Assembly: GCF_020144665.1 (NCBI RefSeq)
Contig: NZ_JAAHBQ010000013.1
Coordinates: 1-64,000 of the forward strand
Source of the DNA: Oscillatoria salina IIICB1
Lineage (GTDB): Bacteria > Cyanobacteriota > Cyanobacteriia > Cyanobacteriales > SIO1D9
Direction of reading: 5' to 3'
Length of the DNA stretch: 64,000 nucleotides
The notes below the pieces were generated by a model, which saw only the letters and a program-made list of their open reading frames with translations, made no database searches and was not told the origin of the DNA. This document shows positions 63,289 to 64,000 of the stretch, in pieces (position 1 is the first letter of the stretch; every line of letters begins with the position of its first letter). A program made the translations under genes and the position numbers.

Positions 63289-63549
63289 TCATTCAAAGAT
63301 AAATATTTCTAACAATTTTTTGACAGAAAAATATCTTAATTTGCCTTGACTATACTACATGAAATTATCTATAAACCTTACCTACAAAATCTCTACAGAA
63401 TTTACATCTGTAGCATTTATTTAATTAGGAACATAGGCTTAAAGTTAATAATAAGTTGCACTTAAATCTAGTAAGGGTATAGAAACTAAAATGTTTAACT
63501 CAATGAAATATCTAGATACAACTTCTTGTTCATTTAAACTTAAGTTATT
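63289..63549. other. A/T-rich intergenic region
   Basis: No gene, hairpin or repeat that I can support. Confidence 0.5.
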
Positions 63550-63606
63550 CATTTAAACTTACGTCATCCTGAGCGAAGCGAAGGATGACATTTTTCCACA
63601 TTATCG
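63550..63606. repeat. Dispersed palindromic repeat, copy 2
   Basis: Outer stem GTCATCC / GGATGAC with core TGAGCGAAGCGAA and the same flanks (ACGTCATCC and GGATGACATTTTTCCACA) as at 13706-13762. The core is in the opposite orientation relative to copy 1. Confidence 0.85.
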
Positions 63607-63696
63607 TCTTCTAAGTATACTATCTTTGGACGTAACTTGGGATAATCTTTTAAATTATTATGATTAATTTATCAGTTTAAAATATTTAGTTGGATG

Positions 63697-63905
63697 CGAA
63701 TATTTTATTTACTAAATTATCAATAACTGACCAAATTTAAAATTATCAAATAGACTTATTTTTAATTATTATAAGCAAATTAGAAACAAAAAGTATTTAG
63801 GGTTATACGGCTATCTTCTTTCCTGATAATCATTACAAAAAGCATTTGATTTTGTCCGAATCTCTTATTTGCTAAATTATCAATAACTAACTAAATTTAA
63901 AATTA
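63697..63905. repeat. Direct repeat of 49 bp, two copies 160 bp apart
   Basis: Copies 63697-63745 and 63857-63905 share CGAAT, TTATTT and the block CTAAATTATCAATAACT, then AAATTTAAAATTA, with about five mismatches. They lie downstream of the partial gene at the window edge. Confidence 0.75.
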
Positions 63906-63918
63906 CTAATTCTTTTTT

Positions 63919-64000
63919 CTAACCAGATGATAACCGAATATTTTCTTCTAAAAAAATTGCTAATTCCGCCTTACTTATTGCTCCAGTAGCTACTTGAATA
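63919..64000 (-). CDS. C-terminal end of a gene running off the window
   Basis: The last 26 codons of a minus-strand frame are visible (QVATGAISKAELAIFLEENI, then RLSSG and TAG). The sequence reads as good coding sequence with an amphipathic helix, but it is too short to name. The start lies beyond position 64000. Confidence 0.4.
   Translation of the reverse strand, partial: IQVATGAISKAELAIFLEENIRLSSG

Noticed and set aside
1-64000. tRNA and rRNA genes
   Set aside because: No T-arm (GTTCRANNC) within a cloverleaf context or rRNA core sequence was found by reading; a tRNAscan run would be decisive.

Overview
The window is chromosomal DNA of a cyanobacterium. The octamer GCGATCGC (HIP1) recurs throughout. 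The gene set includes crtO, a threonyl-tRNA synthetase without a TGS domain, DUF2605/DUF2973 proteins, a Ser/Thr kinase with an SH3 module, pentapeptide and WD40 proteins, and a carboxyl-terminal processing protease. Coding density is ordinary. There is no prophage, insertion sequence, CRISPR array, rRNA or recognisable tRNA. I cannot name the species.

Layout. 1-13.7 kb: two pentapeptide paralogues, a MIF-like tautomerase, a flavin reductase, a 1-Cys peroxiredoxin, cysK, ygfZ, a membrane Ser/Thr kinase, the first of three DUF2993 proteins, a 34-bp tandem repeat and a large ankyrin protein. 13.8-25.7 kb: a sulfur/redox island. 25.8-33.6 kb: two more DUF2993 proteins and a four-gene metal-ATPase cluster (HMA2, P-type ATPase, DUF5132, HMA2). 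34-45.5 kb: an ABC-F protein, a WD40 protein, a PhnD-like binding protein with a histidine kinase, a cupin, hemerythrin and SDR proteins. 45.5-64 kb: mostly housekeeping (folD, ctp-type protease, leuA, thrS), a partner-switching regulatory set (anti-sigma kinase, SpoIIE phosphatase, STAS), crtO and a Na+/H+ antiporter.

The standout is the sulfur island. A type II sulfide:quinone oxidoreductase (minus strand) faces a plus-strand run of NifX-like, DUF2214, thioredoxin-reductase-like, metallo-beta-lactamase-fold and secreted rhodanese genes. Next come feoAB on the minus strand, then five genes in the order hdrC1-hdrB1-hdrA-hdrC2-hdrB2. That order is the one known from the sulfur-oxidising heterodisulfide-reductase-like (sHdr) complex of chemolithotrophs, but the usual hypothetical subunit and the lipoate-binding protein are not here. 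The sqr and hdr promoters share a 16-bp motif with one mismatch. In the hdr promoter it overlaps a perfect 16-bp palindrome just downstream of a TTGAGT-N17-TATAAT promoter, which suggests one repressor controls both. The feoAB promoter has a 19-bp Fur-box-like dyad over its -35 element. Inference: sulfide is oxidised by SQR, the zero-valent sulfur is moved by rhodanese or thiol carriers, and the Hdr-like complex processes it further.

Other points of interest: a three-repeat Pho-box-like array at the start of the metal-ATPase cluster, a structured element at 45592-45712, families of dispersed palindromic repeats at convergent gene ends, and a P-type ATPase without a CPx motif.
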